This document shows, piece by piece, positions 28,825-38,159 of a stretch of 64,000 bases of DNA. The DNA is from Microbacterium dauci (lineage in GTDB: Bacteria; Actinomycetota; Actinomycetes; Actinomycetales; Microbacteriaceae). The position numbers and the translations under genes are program-made. The DNA lies in NCBI RefSeq assembly GCF_030065535.1, contig NZ_JASJND010000001.1, forward strand, positions 1-64,000. Reading direction: 5' to 3'. The notes under the pieces are model-generated. The model saw nothing but the letters and a program-made list of their open reading frames with translations. It did no database searches and had not been told where the DNA came from. Within the stretch, counting starts at the first letter, position 1. Each line of letters starts with the position of its first letter.

Positions 28825-28927
28825 GTCATCTCCTCTCGGCACGGTCTTCAAGCCTGCCACGGACGATGACCGCGAACCGTACACTGGCGTCGTCGCGGAA
28901 CCGTCGCTGCAGGAGGGCGCACCACAT

Positions 28928-29707
28928 ATGGCCGAGATCGTCATCGTCGAAACCCCGGCAGCTGCGGGCGCCCTGATCGCCGACGAGATCGCCCGGCGGA
29001 TCGCGGCCGACCCCGAGACCGTGCTCGGGCTCGCGACGGGCTCGACGCCGCTGCCGGTGTACGAGGCGCTGCCCGCGCGGCTGGCCGGCCTCGATGTGTC
29101 GCGCGTGCGCGGGTTTGCGCTCGACGAATACGTCGGCATCGACCCCACGCACCCCGAGAGCTATCGGGCCGTGATCACCCGTGAGGTCGTCGAGCCGCTC
29201 GGCCTCGACCCCACCCGGGTGCACACGCCGAACGGCGCGCTCGCGACGATCGAGCACGCCGGTGAGGACTACGAGCGCGCGATCGCCGAGGCGGGCGGTA
29301 TCGACCTGCAGATCCTCGGGATCGGCACGTCGGGGCACATCGGGTTCAACGAGCCCGGGTCGTCGTTCGCGTCGCGCACGCGGGTGAAGACCCTCGTCGA
29401 GCAGACCCGTCGCGACAACGCGCGGTTCTTCGACTCCATCGACGACGTGCCGATGCACTGCATCACACAGGGCCTCGGCACGATCCTCGAAGCCAGGCAC
29501 CTCGTGCTGCTCGCGTTCGGCGCAGGCAAGGCGGCCGCAGTGGCACAGGCGGTCGAGGGACCGCTCACGTCGTCGCTGCCCGGGTCGGCGATCCAGTTGC
29601 ACCCGCACGTGACCGTCGTCGTCGACGAGGCTGCGGCGTCGGAGCTCACCGGCGCCGGCTACTACCGGTACGCGTACGCCAACAAGCCGGACTGGCAGGG
29701 CATCTGA
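28928..29707 (+). CDS. nagB: Glucosamine-6-phosphate deaminase
   Basis: A 259-residue enzyme turning glucosamine 6-phosphate into fructose 6-phosphate and ammonia. Visible motifs are LGLATGSTPLPVYEAL (phosphate loop), FALDEYVGID with catalytic Asp66, and GIGTSGHIGFNEPGSSF. ATG 28928 follows GGAGGG. With nagA and the GH20 hexosaminidase nearby it completes the chitin/GlcNAc route into glycolysis. It ends 6 bp from the convergent flavoenzyme gene. Confidence 0.96.
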   Translation: MAEIVIVETPAAAGALIADEIARRIAADPETVLGLATGSTPLPVYEALPARLAGLDVSRVRGFALDEYVGIDPTHPESYRAVITREVVEPLGLDPTRVHTPNGALATIEHAGEDYERAIAEAGGIDLQILGIGTSGHIGFNEPGSSFASRTRVKTLVEQTRRDNARFFDSIDDVPMHCITQGLGTILEARHLVLLAFGAGKAAAVAQAVEGPLTSSLPGSAIQLHPHVTVVVDEAAASELTGAGYYRYAYANKPDWQGI

Positions 29708-29713
29708 CCTGTC

Positions 29714-31081
29714 TCAGTCGGCGGCCGTGAACACCTTGCCCGGATTGAGTACGCCGGCAGGATCGAAAACCGCTTTGATGCCGCGCTGCAGCGCCAGCTG
29801 ATCGTCGCCCAGCTCGTCCGCGAGCCACCGACGCTTGAGGATGCCGATGCCGTGCTCGCCGGTCAGCGTGCCGCCGAGGCGCAGCGCGGCGCGGAACAGC
29901 TCATCGGCCGCCGCCCAGACGTGCGCCGGCACCTCGGGGCCGTCGAACACGAAGTTCGGGTGCAGGTTCCCGTCGCCGGCGTGGCAGACCGTCGGGATGG
30001 TGAGACCGGATGCCGCCTCGATGCGGGCGATCTCGTCGAACATCCGGGGGAGGGCACTCCGGGGGACCGACACATCCTCGATCAGCGTCGTACCGAGCCG
30101 CTCCATCGCGGGGTGCATCGAGCGGCGGATCCGCCACAGCAGCGCGGCCTCGGCGTCATCGGCCGCCAGCCGGACCGTCCCGCCTGCGGCGGTGAGGAGC
30201 TCGGCGATCTCTGCCTGCGCGGCGGCTGCGTCGGCGCCGTCGGTCTGCACCGTCAACTGCGCCGCGCCGGGCTCGGGTGCCGGGAGCGACAGCAGGTCGT
30301 GGACGGCGGCGAGGCTCGCGGCATCCATCAGTTCCATGATCGCCGGCTGCACGCCCGATGCGGTGACGGATGCCGCGGCGCGCGCGGCCGCGCGGACGTC
30401 GGCGAACGTGGCGGTGAGCGTGCGGGTCTCGCCGGGCACGAGTCGGCGGAGCTTGAGGGTGGCGCCGACGACGACCCCGAGGGTGCCCTCGGACCCGATC
30501 ATGAGCGCGGTCAGGTCGTAGCCGGTCACCCCTTTCACGCTGCGGTGCCCGACCGAGATCAGTCGCCCGTCGGCGAGGACCACGTCGAGTGCGAGGACCG
30601 CATCACGGACGACGCCGTACTTCGCGCAGAGCAGGCCGCCGGCACCGGTCGCGATGTTGCCGCCGACGGTGGAGATCTCGCGGCTCGCCGGGTCGGGTGC
30701 CCACCAGAGGCCGTGCTCGGCGAGCTGTGTGTTCAGAGACGCGTTGAGGATGCCGGGTTCGACGACGGCGAGCAGATCGTCGGGGCGCACATCGAGGATG
30801 CGATCCATGCCTCGCAGCGACAGTGCGATCTCGCCGGGACCGGTGTTCGCACCGCCCGCGAGTCCCGTACCGGCGCCCCGGACGACCACGGGCGTGCCGG
30901 TCGCGGACGCGATCCGCATCGTGGCCTGGACGTCGGCGACGGTGGCCGCGTGGACGACTGCGAGGCCGGCGCCGGTCGAGCGATGGCCGGACTTGTCGGC
31001 GCGGGCGTCCTCGAGCGCTGCGGGGGTGATGTCGACCCGGTCGCCGAGTTCGGCGCGCAGCAGGTCGACGACCGCGCTCAT
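29714..31081 (-). CDS. FAD-binding D-2-hydroxyacid dehydrogenase (GlcD/D-lactate dehydrogenase type)
   Basis: A 455-residue flavoenzyme. The FAD-binding domain shows VVVRGAGTGLAGGANTG, STVGGNIATGAGGLLCAKYG and GYDLTALMIGSEGTLGVV; the C-terminal domain carries VCHAGDGNLHPN and GTLTGEHGIGILKR, the catalytic and metal-binding blocks of the GlcD/DLD family. Glycolate or D-lactate are the usual substrates; no iron-sulfur partner gene is adjacent, which favours a single-subunit D-lactate-type enzyme. The start overlaps the stop of the DUF2568 gene. Confidence 0.9.
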   Translation of the reverse strand: MSAVVDLLRAELGDRVDITPAALEDARADKSGHRSTGAGLAVVHAATVADVQATMRIASATGTPVVVRGAGTGLAGGANTGPGEIALSLRGMDRILDVRPDDLLAVVEPGILNASLNTQLAEHGLWWAPDPASREISTVGGNIATGAGGLLCAKYGVVRDAVLALDVVLADGRLISVGHRSVKGVTGYDLTALMIGSEGTLGVVVGATLKLRRLVPGETRTLTATFADVRAAARAAASVTASGVQPAIMELMDAASLAAVHDLLSLPAPEPGAAQLTVQTDGADAAAAQAEIAELLTAAGGTVRLAADDAEAALLWRIRRSMHPAMERLGTTLIEDVSVPRSALPRMFDEIARIEAASGLTIPTVCHAGDGNLHPNFVFDGPEVPAHVWAAADELFRAALRLGGTLTGEHGIGILKRRWLADELGDDQLALQRGIKAVFDPAGVLNPGKVFTAAD

Positions 31082-31473
31082 GCCAGCCGCCGCCGACCCG
31101 TCAGGACGCCGACAGTGACGGCCACCACGCCGAAGATCAGGCCGATCCACGCCTGGCCGGCGCTCCACCACACAATCGTCGCGGCGACGTAGATCAGCAG
31201 TTCGACGAGGCTCCGCACGAACGGGTGGACGCGCAGCACCGCGCGCGGCGAGACCACGAGGCCCCAGAGGACGAGGGCGCCGATCGGGGCCGCGATGCCC
31301 ACGACGATATTCCAGGGGAGCTCCCACGCGGTGAAGCCCCAGAACGCGAGGGTCGCCACCGCGAACAGTGCACACACGAAGCTGAGCACATCGAGCGCCG
31401 ACAGCGGTGCACGGGTCCCCGCTGGCAGCGGTGCGGCGGGCTGCTCAGGGCGGACGACGGGGAGATCGGACAT
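31078..31473 (-). CDS. Small membrane protein, DUF2568/YrdB type
   Basis: A 131-residue protein with a short polar N-terminus and four membrane segments (VLSFVCALFAVATLAFWGF, IVVGIAAPIGALVLWGLVV, LVELLIYVAATIVWW, IGLIFGVVAVTVGVL). The pattern matches the YrdB/DUF2568 family, of unknown function. Its stop overlaps the start of the flavoenzyme gene, so the two are co-translated. Confidence 0.75.
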   Translation of the reverse strand: MSDLPVVRPEQPAAPLPAGTRAPLSALDVLSFVCALFAVATLAFWGFTAWELPWNIVVGIAAPIGALVLWGLVVSPRAVLRVHPFVRSLVELLIYVAATIVWWSAGQAWIGLIFGVVAVTVGVLTGRRRLA

Positions 31474-31540
31474 CCTTCGATTCTACGGCGCACGGCAGGT
31501 AACGAATTTGTCAAGACCGTTCGCAAATCCTGGTGAGTGC

Positions 31541-31720
31541 TTGTTCGATGCAGCGGATGCCGGGCACCCGGCCGCCCGCGCGCTGCGGGCCGATGTCGTG
31601 CGCGGGGTCGCGGGGGCGGTGCAACTGCTCGTCCTCAGTACGGACGTCGACGCCGTCGTCCTGGGCGGCGGCGTGGCCCACCTCGGGGACCGGCTGCTGA
31701 CGCCGGGTCTCGTGGGCTGA
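31541..31720 (+). pseudogene. ROK-family sugar kinase, C-terminal remnant
   Basis: The frame LFDAADAGHPAARALRADVV, RGVAGAVQLLVLSTDVDAVV and LGGGVAHLGDRLLTP reads as the C-terminal part of a ROK kinase (GlcNAc kinase or glucokinase type), ending at TGA 31718-31720. Nothing kinase-like precedes it: the N-terminal ~230 residues, including the ATP and zinc sites, are missing. It sits between nag genes, so it is probably the relic of a GlcNAc kinase. The stretch 31474-31783 otherwise holds the start region of the DUF2568 gene and a short GC-rich tail. Confidence 0.7.
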
Positions 31721-31783
31721 CCGGCTCGTGGGCTGACGTGCTGGTGGGCTGAACGGCCTGGGCCGCTCACGCCCTGACCGCCG

Positions 31784-32911
31784 TCAGACGGTGCCGCTCC
31801 AGACTCGCTGCACCGTGAGGTCGGCGCTCAGCAGGACGGCGTCCGCGACGGCGCCGACGGCGAGGCTGCCGAACTCCGGGCGACCGATCGCGCGCGCGGG
31901 CGTGCGGGTGAGGGCGGTGACCGCCTCGGGCAGCGGGACACCGGCGGCGACCGCGACGCGGAGGGCTGCATCCTGCGTGAGCGTGGAGCCGGCGATCGTG
32001 CCGTCCGTGAGGCGAGCCGTGCCGTCCGCGACCGTGACCGGGAGCGCGCCGAGGATGTACTCGCCGTCCGCCGCTGCCGCTGCCGCCATCGCGTCGGTGA
32101 CGAGCGCGATCCGGTCCGGCGCGGCCGCTGCGATGAGGCGGATGACGGTGGGGTGGAGGTGCACGCCGTCGGCGATCACCTCGAGCGTCACGCGCTCGTC
32201 GGCGAGGGCAGCGGCGACGGGTCCCGGCATCCGGTGATGGAGTCCGGGCATCGCGTTGAAGGCGTGGGTGAGGATCGTCGCGCCGGCGTCGAAGGCGCGC
32301 TGCGTCGTGTCGACGTCGGCAGCGGTGTGCCCGACGGCGACGGCGGTGCCTGCGCCGGTGAACCGCGCGATCGCGTCGAGCGCACCGGGGAGCTCCGGCG
32401 CGATCGTGATCTGCACGAGCGAGCCGGATGCCGCCGCCATGAGCCGGTTCACGAGGTCGGCGGTCGGCGCGGCGAACAGCTCGGCGTCGTGCGCACCGCG
32501 ATGGCCGGCGTCGAGGAAGGGACCTTCGAGGTGCGACCCGAGGATGGACGCGTCGTCGCGGGTCAACTCCGCGATCTGCGCGAGGCGCGATCCGAGGTCG
32601 GACATCGACGCCGTCACCAGCGAGATGACAGCGCGAGTCGTGCCGTGGGCAAGGTGCGCGCGCCGCGCGGCGAGGATCGCATCGGTGCCGTCGTCGTAGG
32701 CGGCACCGCCGCCGCCGTGTCCGTGGATGTCGACGAACCCGGGGGTGAGGAACGCGCCTGCGGCGTCGATCACGTCGTCGGCGGGGGTCCAGTCGTTGCC
32801 GACACCGACGGCCGTGACCCGGCCGGCTTCGACCCTGATCCACCCGTCGGGGGTCTCACGTCCGCCATCTACGAGCCGCGCGGAGTGAATGACGCGAGTC
32901 AGGTGGTCCAC
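31784..32911 (-). CDS. nagA: N-acetylglucosamine-6-phosphate deacetylase
   Basis: A 375-residue metal-dependent amidohydrolase producing glucosamine 6-phosphate and acetate. Motifs are FLTPGFVDIHGHGGGG, SHLEGPFLDAGHRGAH, VAVGHTAADVDTT, THAFNAMPGLHHR and the metal ligand region ALVTDAMAAA. The GTG at 32911 is the start: GGAGGA lies 6 bp before it and it overlaps the end of the hexosaminidase gene. The protein feeds nagB. Confidence 0.95.
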   Translation of the reverse strand: MDHLTRVIHSARLVDGGRETPDGWIRVEAGRVTAVGVGNDWTPADDVIDAAGAFLTPGFVDIHGHGGGGAAYDDGTDAILAARRAHLAHGTTRAVISLVTASMSDLGSRLAQIAELTRDDASILGSHLEGPFLDAGHRGAHDAELFAAPTADLVNRLMAAASGSLVQITIAPELPGALDAIARFTGAGTAVAVGHTAADVDTTQRAFDAGATILTHAFNAMPGLHHRMPGPVAAALADERVTLEVIADGVHLHPTVIRLIAAAAPDRIALVTDAMAAAAAADGEYILGALPVTVADGTARLTDGTIAGSTLTQDAALRVAVAAGVPLPEAVTALTRTPARAIGRPEFGSLAVGAVADAVLLSADLTVQRVWSGTV

Positions 32912-34401
32912 ACGATCTCCTCCGACGCCGGGAAGCGGATGCCGGCGCTCGTCCACAGCGCGCCGAGTCCGCCGACCCGCGCGCGGAACGAGTCCCACGT
33001 CCGATCCGGAAGCGTACCGGTCGCGGGCGACCATGCCGCCTCCGCGGCGGCCGCGATGCGAGGGAACACGAGCGCGTCGATGTCAGCCAGGTCGGTGACG
33101 GTCTCGGTCCACAGTGGTGCCTCGACACCGAAGATGTCGGCGTCGGTGATGCCGGCGATGACGTCGGACGGCTCCCACCGGTAGGCGCGCTCGACGCTCG
33201 TCGGCCCGTTGGCCCACGTCAGGCCGAGGCGGGCGTCGGCGGTCGGCTTCATGTCGAGGTAGATCGCGTCGGCGGGGGAGAGGACGAGGCGCCCGCCGTT
33301 CGCGACGAACGCGCGGGCGCGCTCGTCCGAGCCGACCGTCGGCATGATGAAGTTCCAGTACTGGCCGATTGTGCCGGGGGCGAGGCCAGGAGCTGCACCG
33401 GCCTCGTGCCACGCGATCGGCGTCTTGCCGAGCGCCGCGATCTCGTGTGAGACCTCCGCCACGAAGTCGGCGAAGTCCGCGGGGTCGGTGCCGAGCGCCT
33501 CGTCGCCGCCGAAGTGCAGATAGGGGCCCGGGGTCAGCGTCGCGACCTCGGTGAACACGTCGCGGACGAACGTCGTGGCGGCGGCATCCCGCGTCCGCAG
33601 CGAGGAGAAGCCGACCGCCATCCCGGTGTACGGCGTGCCGTGCTCGGGGAGTCCGCCGCCGTACGCGGCGGCGACGTCGCGGATGTGGTCGCTCAACACG
33701 GGCTGCGCCGTGATCTCCGGGTAGGCGAGGGTGACCGCGTGCGTGTGGCCGGGCATGTCGAACTCCGGCACGACGGTCATGTGGCGGGATGCCGCGTACG
33801 CGACGATCTCGCCGTACTGCTCCTGCGTGTAGAAGCCTCCGGCAGCGCCGCCCGCGGCGGTCTGCGATGCCCGCGCGGTGAGCTCGGGCCGCGAGTGGAG
33901 TTCGAGCCGCCAGCCCTGGTCGTCTGAGAGGTGCAGGTGCAGGTGGTTGTACTTCAGCGAGGCTGCGCGGTCGATGAATGCCCTCACCGTCGTGACGTCG
34001 AAGAAGTGCCGGGCGACGTCGAGCATGACGCCGCGGTAGGCGAAGCGGGGCTCGTCGGCGATCTCGACGGACGGCACCCGCCAACCGTCGGCATCGCCCT
34101 GCACGAGCTGGATCAGGGTGTGGACGCCGTAGGACAGGCCAGCGGCATCGCCGGAGAGTCGGATGCCGCCGTTGCCGACGTCGAGCCGGTACGACTCCGG
34201 CGCTGCGGTGTCGTCGAGCCGGAGGTCGACGGTGCCGACGGAGCCGATCGGCACGCGGATGCCGGTGCGCTGCTCGAGCAGCGACTGCAGGAGGACCGCT
34301 GTGTCCGCGTCACCGCTGATGGTGGTGGCCGCGTCGATCCGGACGTCGGGATTGGGCCGTTCGATGACGTGCGCGGGGAGCGGGACGAGGGGGAGGGGCA
34401 T
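32899..34401 (-). CDS. GH20 beta-N-acetylhexosaminidase
   Basis: A 500-residue enzyme releasing terminal GlcNAc/GalNAc. N-terminal GH20b-like domain ~1-120 (PLVPLPAHVIERP...), catalytic barrel ~125-470 with the acid pair Asp300-Glu301 in LHFGGDEALG, DVARHFF, HLHLSDDQGWRLE and YLDMKP. No signal peptide is seen, so it acts on imported chito-oligosaccharides in the cytoplasm. It is upstream of and overlaps nagA, giving a two-gene operon. Confidence 0.94.
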   Translation of the reverse strand: MPLPLVPLPAHVIERPNPDVRIDAATTISGDADTAVLLQSLLEQRTGIRVPIGSVGTVDLRLDDTAAPESYRLDVGNGGIRLSGDAAGLSYGVHTLIQLVQGDADGWRVPSVEIADEPRFAYRGVMLDVARHFFDVTTVRAFIDRAASLKYNHLHLHLSDDQGWRLELHSRPELTARASQTAAGGAAGGFYTQEQYGEIVAYAASRHMTVVPEFDMPGHTHAVTLAYPEITAQPVLSDHIRDVAAAYGGGLPEHGTPYTGMAVGFSSLRTRDAAATTFVRDVFTEVATLTPGPYLHFGGDEALGTDPADFADFVAEVSHEIAALGKTPIAWHEAGAAPGLAPGTIGQYWNFIMPTVGSDERARAFVANGGRLVLSPADAIYLDMKPTADARLGLTWANGPTSVERAYRWEPSDVIAGITDADIFGVEAPLWTETVTDLADIDALVFPRIAAAAEAAWSPATGTLPDRTWDSFRARVGGLGALWTSAGIRFPASEEIVWTT

Positions 34402-34480
34402 CACGGGCCCACCGTTCTGTAAGGAATCCTGACAAAAGCGATCCGACCAGCGTAGCAACGTGGCATCCGATATGCTCGCA

Positions 34481-34562
34481 CTGTCGCGACTGGCGTTGAG
34501 GTGGGCCACCACCGGGGAGCGACCGACACGGCATTCGACCGCACGCCTGGGCCGATGCGAGA
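34481..34562 (+). ncRNA. ZTP/ZMP riboswitch (pfl motif) controlling glyA
   Basis: The segment carries the conserved pfl/ZTP blocks in order: GACTGGCG, a GGTGG/CCACC stem, CCGGGGAGCG, a variable loop, and CCGCACGCCTGGGC. Flanking TCGC/GCGA can form P1. The riboswitch senses ZTP/ZMP (AICAR nucleotides), which build up when 10-formyl-tetrahydrofolate is short, and turns on folate one-carbon genes. It lies 34 bp before the glyA start. A TATGCT box at 34471-34476 could be the -10 element. No terminator follows, so control of translation initiation is likely. Confidence 0.9.
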
Positions 34563-34595
34563 TTCCATCCCGAAAGCCGTCGTCAGGAGATCACT

Positions 34596-35870
34596 GTGAC
34601 CGATTCGCTGTTCAACGCACCCCTTTCCGAGGTCGACCCCGAGATCGCGGAGGTGCTCGAGCGTGAGCTGAACCGCCAGCGCGGGTTCCTCGAGATGATC
34701 GCCTCCGAGAACTTCGTTCCCGTCTCGGTGCTGCAGTCGCAGGGCTCCGTCCTCACCAACAAGTACGCCGAGGGCTACCCCGGTCGTCGCTACTACGGCG
34801 GCTGCGAAGAGGTCGACGTCGCCGAGGAGCTCGCGATCTCCCGCGCGAAGGCCCTCTTCGGCGCCGAGTTCGCCAACGTCCAGCCGCACTCCGGCGCGTC
34901 GGCCAACGCCGCCGTCCTCCACGCGATCGCCCGCCCCGGCGACACCCTGCTCGGCCTGTCGCTCGACCACGGCGGCCACCTGACCCACGGCATGAAGATC
35001 AACTTCTCGGGCCGCCTGTACAACATCGTCGCGTACGGCGTCGACGCCGAGACCTCGACGATCGACATGGACGAGGTCCGTCGCCTCGCGATCGAGCACC
35101 AGCCGAAGGTCATCATCGCCGGCTGGTCGGCGTACCCCCGTCAGCTCGACTTCGCCGCGTTCCGTGCGATCGCCGACGAGGTCGGTGCACTCCTCTGGGT
35201 CGACATGGCGCACTTCGCCGGTCTTGTCGCCGCTGGCCTGCACCCGTCCCCGGTGCCGCACGCGCACGTCGTCAGCTCGACGGTCCACAAGACCATCGGC
35301 GGCCCGCGTTCGGGCTTCATCCTCACCAACGACGCCGACCTCGCGAAGAAGATCAACACCGCCGTCTTCCCCGGCCAGCAGGGCGGCCCGCTCATGCACG
35401 TGATCGCCGCGAAGGCGACCGCGTTCAAGCTCGCGGCATCCGAGGCGTTCAAGGAACGTCAGCAGCGGACCGTGTCGGGTGCGGCGATCCTCGCCGACCG
35501 CCTCTCGCAGCAGGACGTGAAGGATGCCGGCATCGCGGTGCGCTCGGGCGGTACCGACGTGCACCTCGTGCTCGTGGACCTCCGCGACGCCGCGATCGAC
35601 GGCAAGCAGGCCGAAGACCTGCTGCACGAGATCCGGATCACGGTCAACCGCAACGCGGTCCCGAACGACCCGCGCCCGCCGATGGTCACCTCGGGTCTGC
35701 GCATCGGCACGCCGGCGCTCGCGACCCGTGGCTTCGGCGACGCCGAGTTCACCGAGGTCGCCGACGTCATCGCCCTGGCTCTGCAGCCCGGCGCCGACCT
35801 CGAGGCGCTCCGCGCGCGCGTCGCGACGCTCGCCGACGCGTTCCCGCTGTACCCGGGCCTGCAGCAGTAA
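34596..35870 (+). CDS. glyA: Serine hydroxymethyltransferase
   Basis: A 424-residue PLP enzyme exchanging serine and glycine with tetrahydrofolate and 5,10-methylene-THF. Motifs are [29 protein letters not shown], the PLP lysine Lys232 in [13 protein letters not shown], and [12 protein letters not shown] 34596 follows CAGGAG. It is the first gene after the ZTP riboswitch and is followed by folD, so both steps of one-carbon handling are probably under ZTP control. Confidence 0.97.
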   Translation: MTDSLFNAPLSEVDPEIAEVLERELNRQRGFLEMIASENFVPVSVLQSQGSVLTNKYAEGYPGRRYYGGCEEVDVAEELAISRAKALFGAEFANVQPHSGASANAAVLHAIARPGDTLLGLSLDHGGHLTHGMKINFSGRLYNIVAYGVDAETSTIDMDEVRRLAIEHQPKVIIAGWSAYPRQLDFAAFRAIADEVGALLWVDMAHFAGLVAAGLHPSPVPHAHVVSSTVHKTIGGPRSGFILTNDADLAKKINTAVFPGQQGGPLMHVIAAKATAFKLAASEAFKERQQRTVSGAAILADRLSQQDVKDAGIAVRSGGTDVHLVLVDLRDAAIDGKQAEDLLHEIRITVNRNAVPNDPRPPMVTSGLRIGTPALATRGFGDAEFTEVADVIALALQPGADLEALRARVATLADAFPLYPGLQQ

Positions 35871-35890
35871 CCCCGCGACGGGTGCTGGAT

Positions 35891-35963
35891 CGCGAGACTG
35901 CACCGGGCGTGTCGAGACCGTCGCAAGCACGCGCGGTCTCGACGACGCAGATGCAGTCTCGCG
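35891..35963. repeat. Intergenic imperfect palindrome, copy 1
   Basis: Outer arms CGCGAGACTGCA (35891-35902) and TGCAGTCTCGCG (35952-35963), inner arms GTCGAGACC (35911-35919) and GGTCTCGAC (35935-35943). A related 71-bp palindrome lies at 45315-45385 with the same CGCGAGAC outer and CGAGAC inner cores. It sits between glyA and folD on the same strand. Confidence 0.8.
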
Positions 35964-35990
35964 GGACCCGCCTCAGAGAGAAGGAACGAC

Positions 35991-36878
35991 ATGACGGCTC
36001 AGAAGCTCGACGGCGTCGCGACGGCGGCGGCGATCAAGGATGAACTGCGGGTGCGCGTCGCGGCGCTCGCCGAGCGCGGGATCGTTCCCGGGCTCGGCAC
36101 GCTGCTGGTCGGCGACGACCCGGCATCCCGCTCGTACGTCACCGGCAAGCACCGCGACTGCGCCGAGGTCGGTGTCGCGTCGATCTCGGTCGAACTGCCG
36201 GCGACCGCGACGCAGGAGGAGATCGCGGATGCCGTGCGCGGCATGAACGCCGACCCTGCCGTGACCGGGTTCATCGTGCAACTGCCGCTGCCGAAGGGCG
36301 TCGACGAGAACGCGATCCTCGAACTCGTCGACCCCGCGAAGGATGCCGACGGCCTACACCCGACGAACCTCGGCCGCCTCGTGCTGGGCGTCGACCCGCG
36401 CACCGCGGTCGCAGCGCCCCTACCGTGCACGCCCGCCGGCATCATCGAGCTGCTCACGCGCCACGGGGTCGAGATCGCCGGCAAGCACGTGACGGTGATC
36501 GGTCGCGGCATCACCGTGGGGCGCCCGCTCGGGCTGCTGCTGACCCGCAAGGGCACCGATGCCACCGTCACCCTCACCCACTCCCGCACGCCGGATCTGG
36601 CCGCCGAGGTGTCGCGCGCTGACATCGTCGTGGCCGCCGTCGGTCAGCCGCACCTCGTGCAGTCCGAGTGGATCAAGCCCGGTGCCGCCGTGCTCGACGT
36701 CGGCGTGACCCGCGTCGGCACGACCGAGTCCGGCAAGGCGAAGCTCGCCGGCGATGTCGACCCCGCCGTCGCAGAGGTCGCCGGGTGGCTGTCGCCGAAC
36801 CCTGGCGGCGTCGGCCCGATGACCCGCGCCCTGCTGGTGGCGAACGTCGTCGAGACTGCCGAGCGCCTCGCCGGCTGA
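35991..36878 (+). CDS. folD: Methylene-THF dehydrogenase/cyclohydrolase
   Basis: A 295-residue bifunctional enzyme converting 5,10-methylene-THF to 10-formyl-THF with NADP+. Motifs are [16 protein letters not shown] with the catalytic Lys, [38 protein letters not shown] and [19 protein letters not shown] 35991 follows AGAAGGAAC. It runs in the same direction as glyA with a palindromic element between them. Confidence 0.97.
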   Translation: MTAQKLDGVATAAAIKDELRVRVAALAERGIVPGLGTLLVGDDPASRSYVTGKHRDCAEVGVASISVELPATATQEEIADAVRGMNADPAVTGFIVQLPLPKGVDENAILELVDPAKDADGLHPTNLGRLVLGVDPRTAVAAPLPCTPAGIIELLTRHGVEIAGKHVTVIGRGITVGRPLGLLLTRKGTDATVTLTHSRTPDLAAEVSRADIVVAAVGQPHLVQSEWIKPGAAVLDVGVTRVGTTESGKAKLAGDVDPAVAEVAGWLSPNPGGVGPMTRALLVANVVETAERLAG

Positions 36879-36887
36879 GCATCGCTG

Positions 36888-36928
36888 CGGCGCGAATGAA
36901 CCGGACGAGTACTCGTTCATTCGCGCCG
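36888..36928. terminator. Bidirectional hairpin between folD and the quinone reductase gene
   Basis: Perfect 13-bp arms CGGCGCGAATGAA (36888-36900) and TTCATTCGCGCCG (36916-36928) enclose a second palindrome CGAGTACTCG. A diverged copy of the arm (CGGCGCGAACGAACCGG) follows at 36961-36977. It lies between convergent genes. Confidence 0.75.
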
Positions 36929-36990
36929 AACTGCGCGTCGGGCCCGTGCGGGCAGCACTTCGGCGCGAACGAACCGGGGCAGGCGCCCGC

Positions 36991-37662
36991 TCAGCGTGCG
37001 CCGACGGCGGCGGTGCCGGGGGTTGAGGTGGATGCCGGCGGTGCAGTGCGCGCCGGTCGGGCGCCGTCGCGGGCGCCGAGGCGCGCGACCTGGTCGATCC
37101 AGCCTCGCCGACGGCGCTCGTCGCCGAGGCGGATCGGGCTCAGCCGCGTGATGCCGAGGGCGCGGATGCCGCAGTACCGGAACGTCGCGCGGGTCAGTGC
37201 GGCTTCTGCTGCGCCGCGGTACACGAGGCGATTCCACCAGCGTGGCGAGTCCATCGTCATGACCATGCGTCCGGTGCGTCCCGTGAGCATTTGTTCGGAG
37301 ATGGCACTGCCCTCGCGGTAGCGGAACGCCGCGCCCGAGAGGAACACGCGGTCGATGAACGCCTTCAGCGCGGCGGGCGCGGTTCCCCACCACTGCGGAT
37401 GGAAGACCGCGATGTGTTCAGCCCACCGCACGTCGTCGAGGTAGCGGGCGACGTCGGGGTCGAGCGGGAGGTCGGCGTCGCTGCGCGGTGCACGCAACGG
37501 GTCGCGGCTGCGCGGGTGGTCTGGGATCGGATCGGTCGCGAGGTCGATCACCCGCACGTCAGCGCCGGCGGACGCGGCGGCGGTCGCGTAGGCGCGGGCG
37601 AGCGCGTGGTTGTAGGTGTCTGGCAGTGGGGTGCCGATGATGACGAGGATCCGGTTGTTCAT
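36991..37662 (-). CDS. Flavodoxin-fold NAD(P)H dehydrogenase (quinone)
   Basis: A 223-residue protein with the flavodoxin-like start ILVIIGTPLPDTYNHALARA and the NQO-type block FHPQWWGTAPAALKAFIDRVF. Family members carry out two-electron quinone or azo-compound reduction with FMN or FAD. The last ~25 residues are a low-complexity Pro/Ala/Thr tail. It is co-transcribed with and overlaps the upstream MarR regulator, the usual pairing for redox- or quinone-responsive control. Confidence 0.85.
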   Translation of the reverse strand: MNNRILVIIGTPLPDTYNHALARAYATAAASAGADVRVIDLATDPIPDHPRSRDPLRAPRSDADLPLDPDVARYLDDVRWAEHIAVFHPQWWGTAPAALKAFIDRVFLSGAAFRYREGSAISEQMLTGRTGRMVMTMDSPRWWNRLVYRGAAEAALTRATFRYCGIRALGITRLSPIRLGDERRRRGWIDQVARLGARDGARPARTAPPASTSTPGTAAVGAR

Positions 37663-38105
37663 GCGCGTTGGCCCTTTTCGATCACGATGTCGGTGAGTGC
37701 GGACAGTTGGTTGTTGAGGGTCGTCGGTGAGACGGCGCCGGGTGCGGCGGTCACGCGCGGGTCGGTGAGCATCGCCGCGAAGTGCGCCTCGATCTCGCCG
37801 CCGGCATCGCGGACGAGCGTGATCGTCTGCTCGGACGGGGCGAGGATGATCTGGCGGCCCTGACCGGGGGATGCCGAGATCCAGCCGTCGCTGATCAGGT
37901 GGGGAAGGCGCTTGCTGACGGCCGCCTTCGTGATGCGCAGGCAGCGAGCGAGACCCGTGATGTCGATCGGCGCCTTCTCGACGAGCACGGCGAGCGTCTC
38001 GAAGAGATTGAACGAGATGCCGTGGTGGCGCTGCAGGTAGTCGTCGGCGTAGAGGTCGAGCTCGGCGACGAGTTCGTGGAGCGTGACGGTGATGCGGTCA
38101 GCCAT
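37659..38105 (-). CDS. MarR-family transcriptional regulator
   Basis: A 148-residue winged-helix regulator (FNLFETLAVLVEKAPIDITG, LARCLRITKAAVSKRLPHLI, DGWISASPGQGRQIILAPS). No obvious sensing Cys. It overlaps the quinone reductase start by 4 bp and sits 16 bp from a perfect inverted repeat, so it probably represses its own operon until a phenolic or quinone ligand binds. Confidence 0.88.
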   Translation of the reverse strand: MADRITVTLHELVAELDLYADDYLQRHHGISFNLFETLAVLVEKAPIDITGLARCLRITKAAVSKRLPHLISDGWISASPGQGRQIILAPSEQTITLVRDAGGEIEAHFAAMLTDPRVTAAPGAVSPTTLNNQLSALTDIVIEKGQRA

Positions 38106-38121
38106 GCCATGAGTAAACCAG

Positions 38122-38142
38122 TTGACTCGTGCTGAGTCAACA
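38122..38142. promoter_or_regulatory. MarR operator candidate
   Basis: Perfect half-sites GTTGACTC (38122-38129) and GAGTCAAC (38135-38142) with a 5-base spacer, followed by another GTTGAC at 38145. It lies directly upstream of the marR-type gene and close to the end of the amino-acid ABC ATPase gene. Confidence 0.7.
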
Positions 38143-38159
38143 GGTTGACTTGCGCGAGG

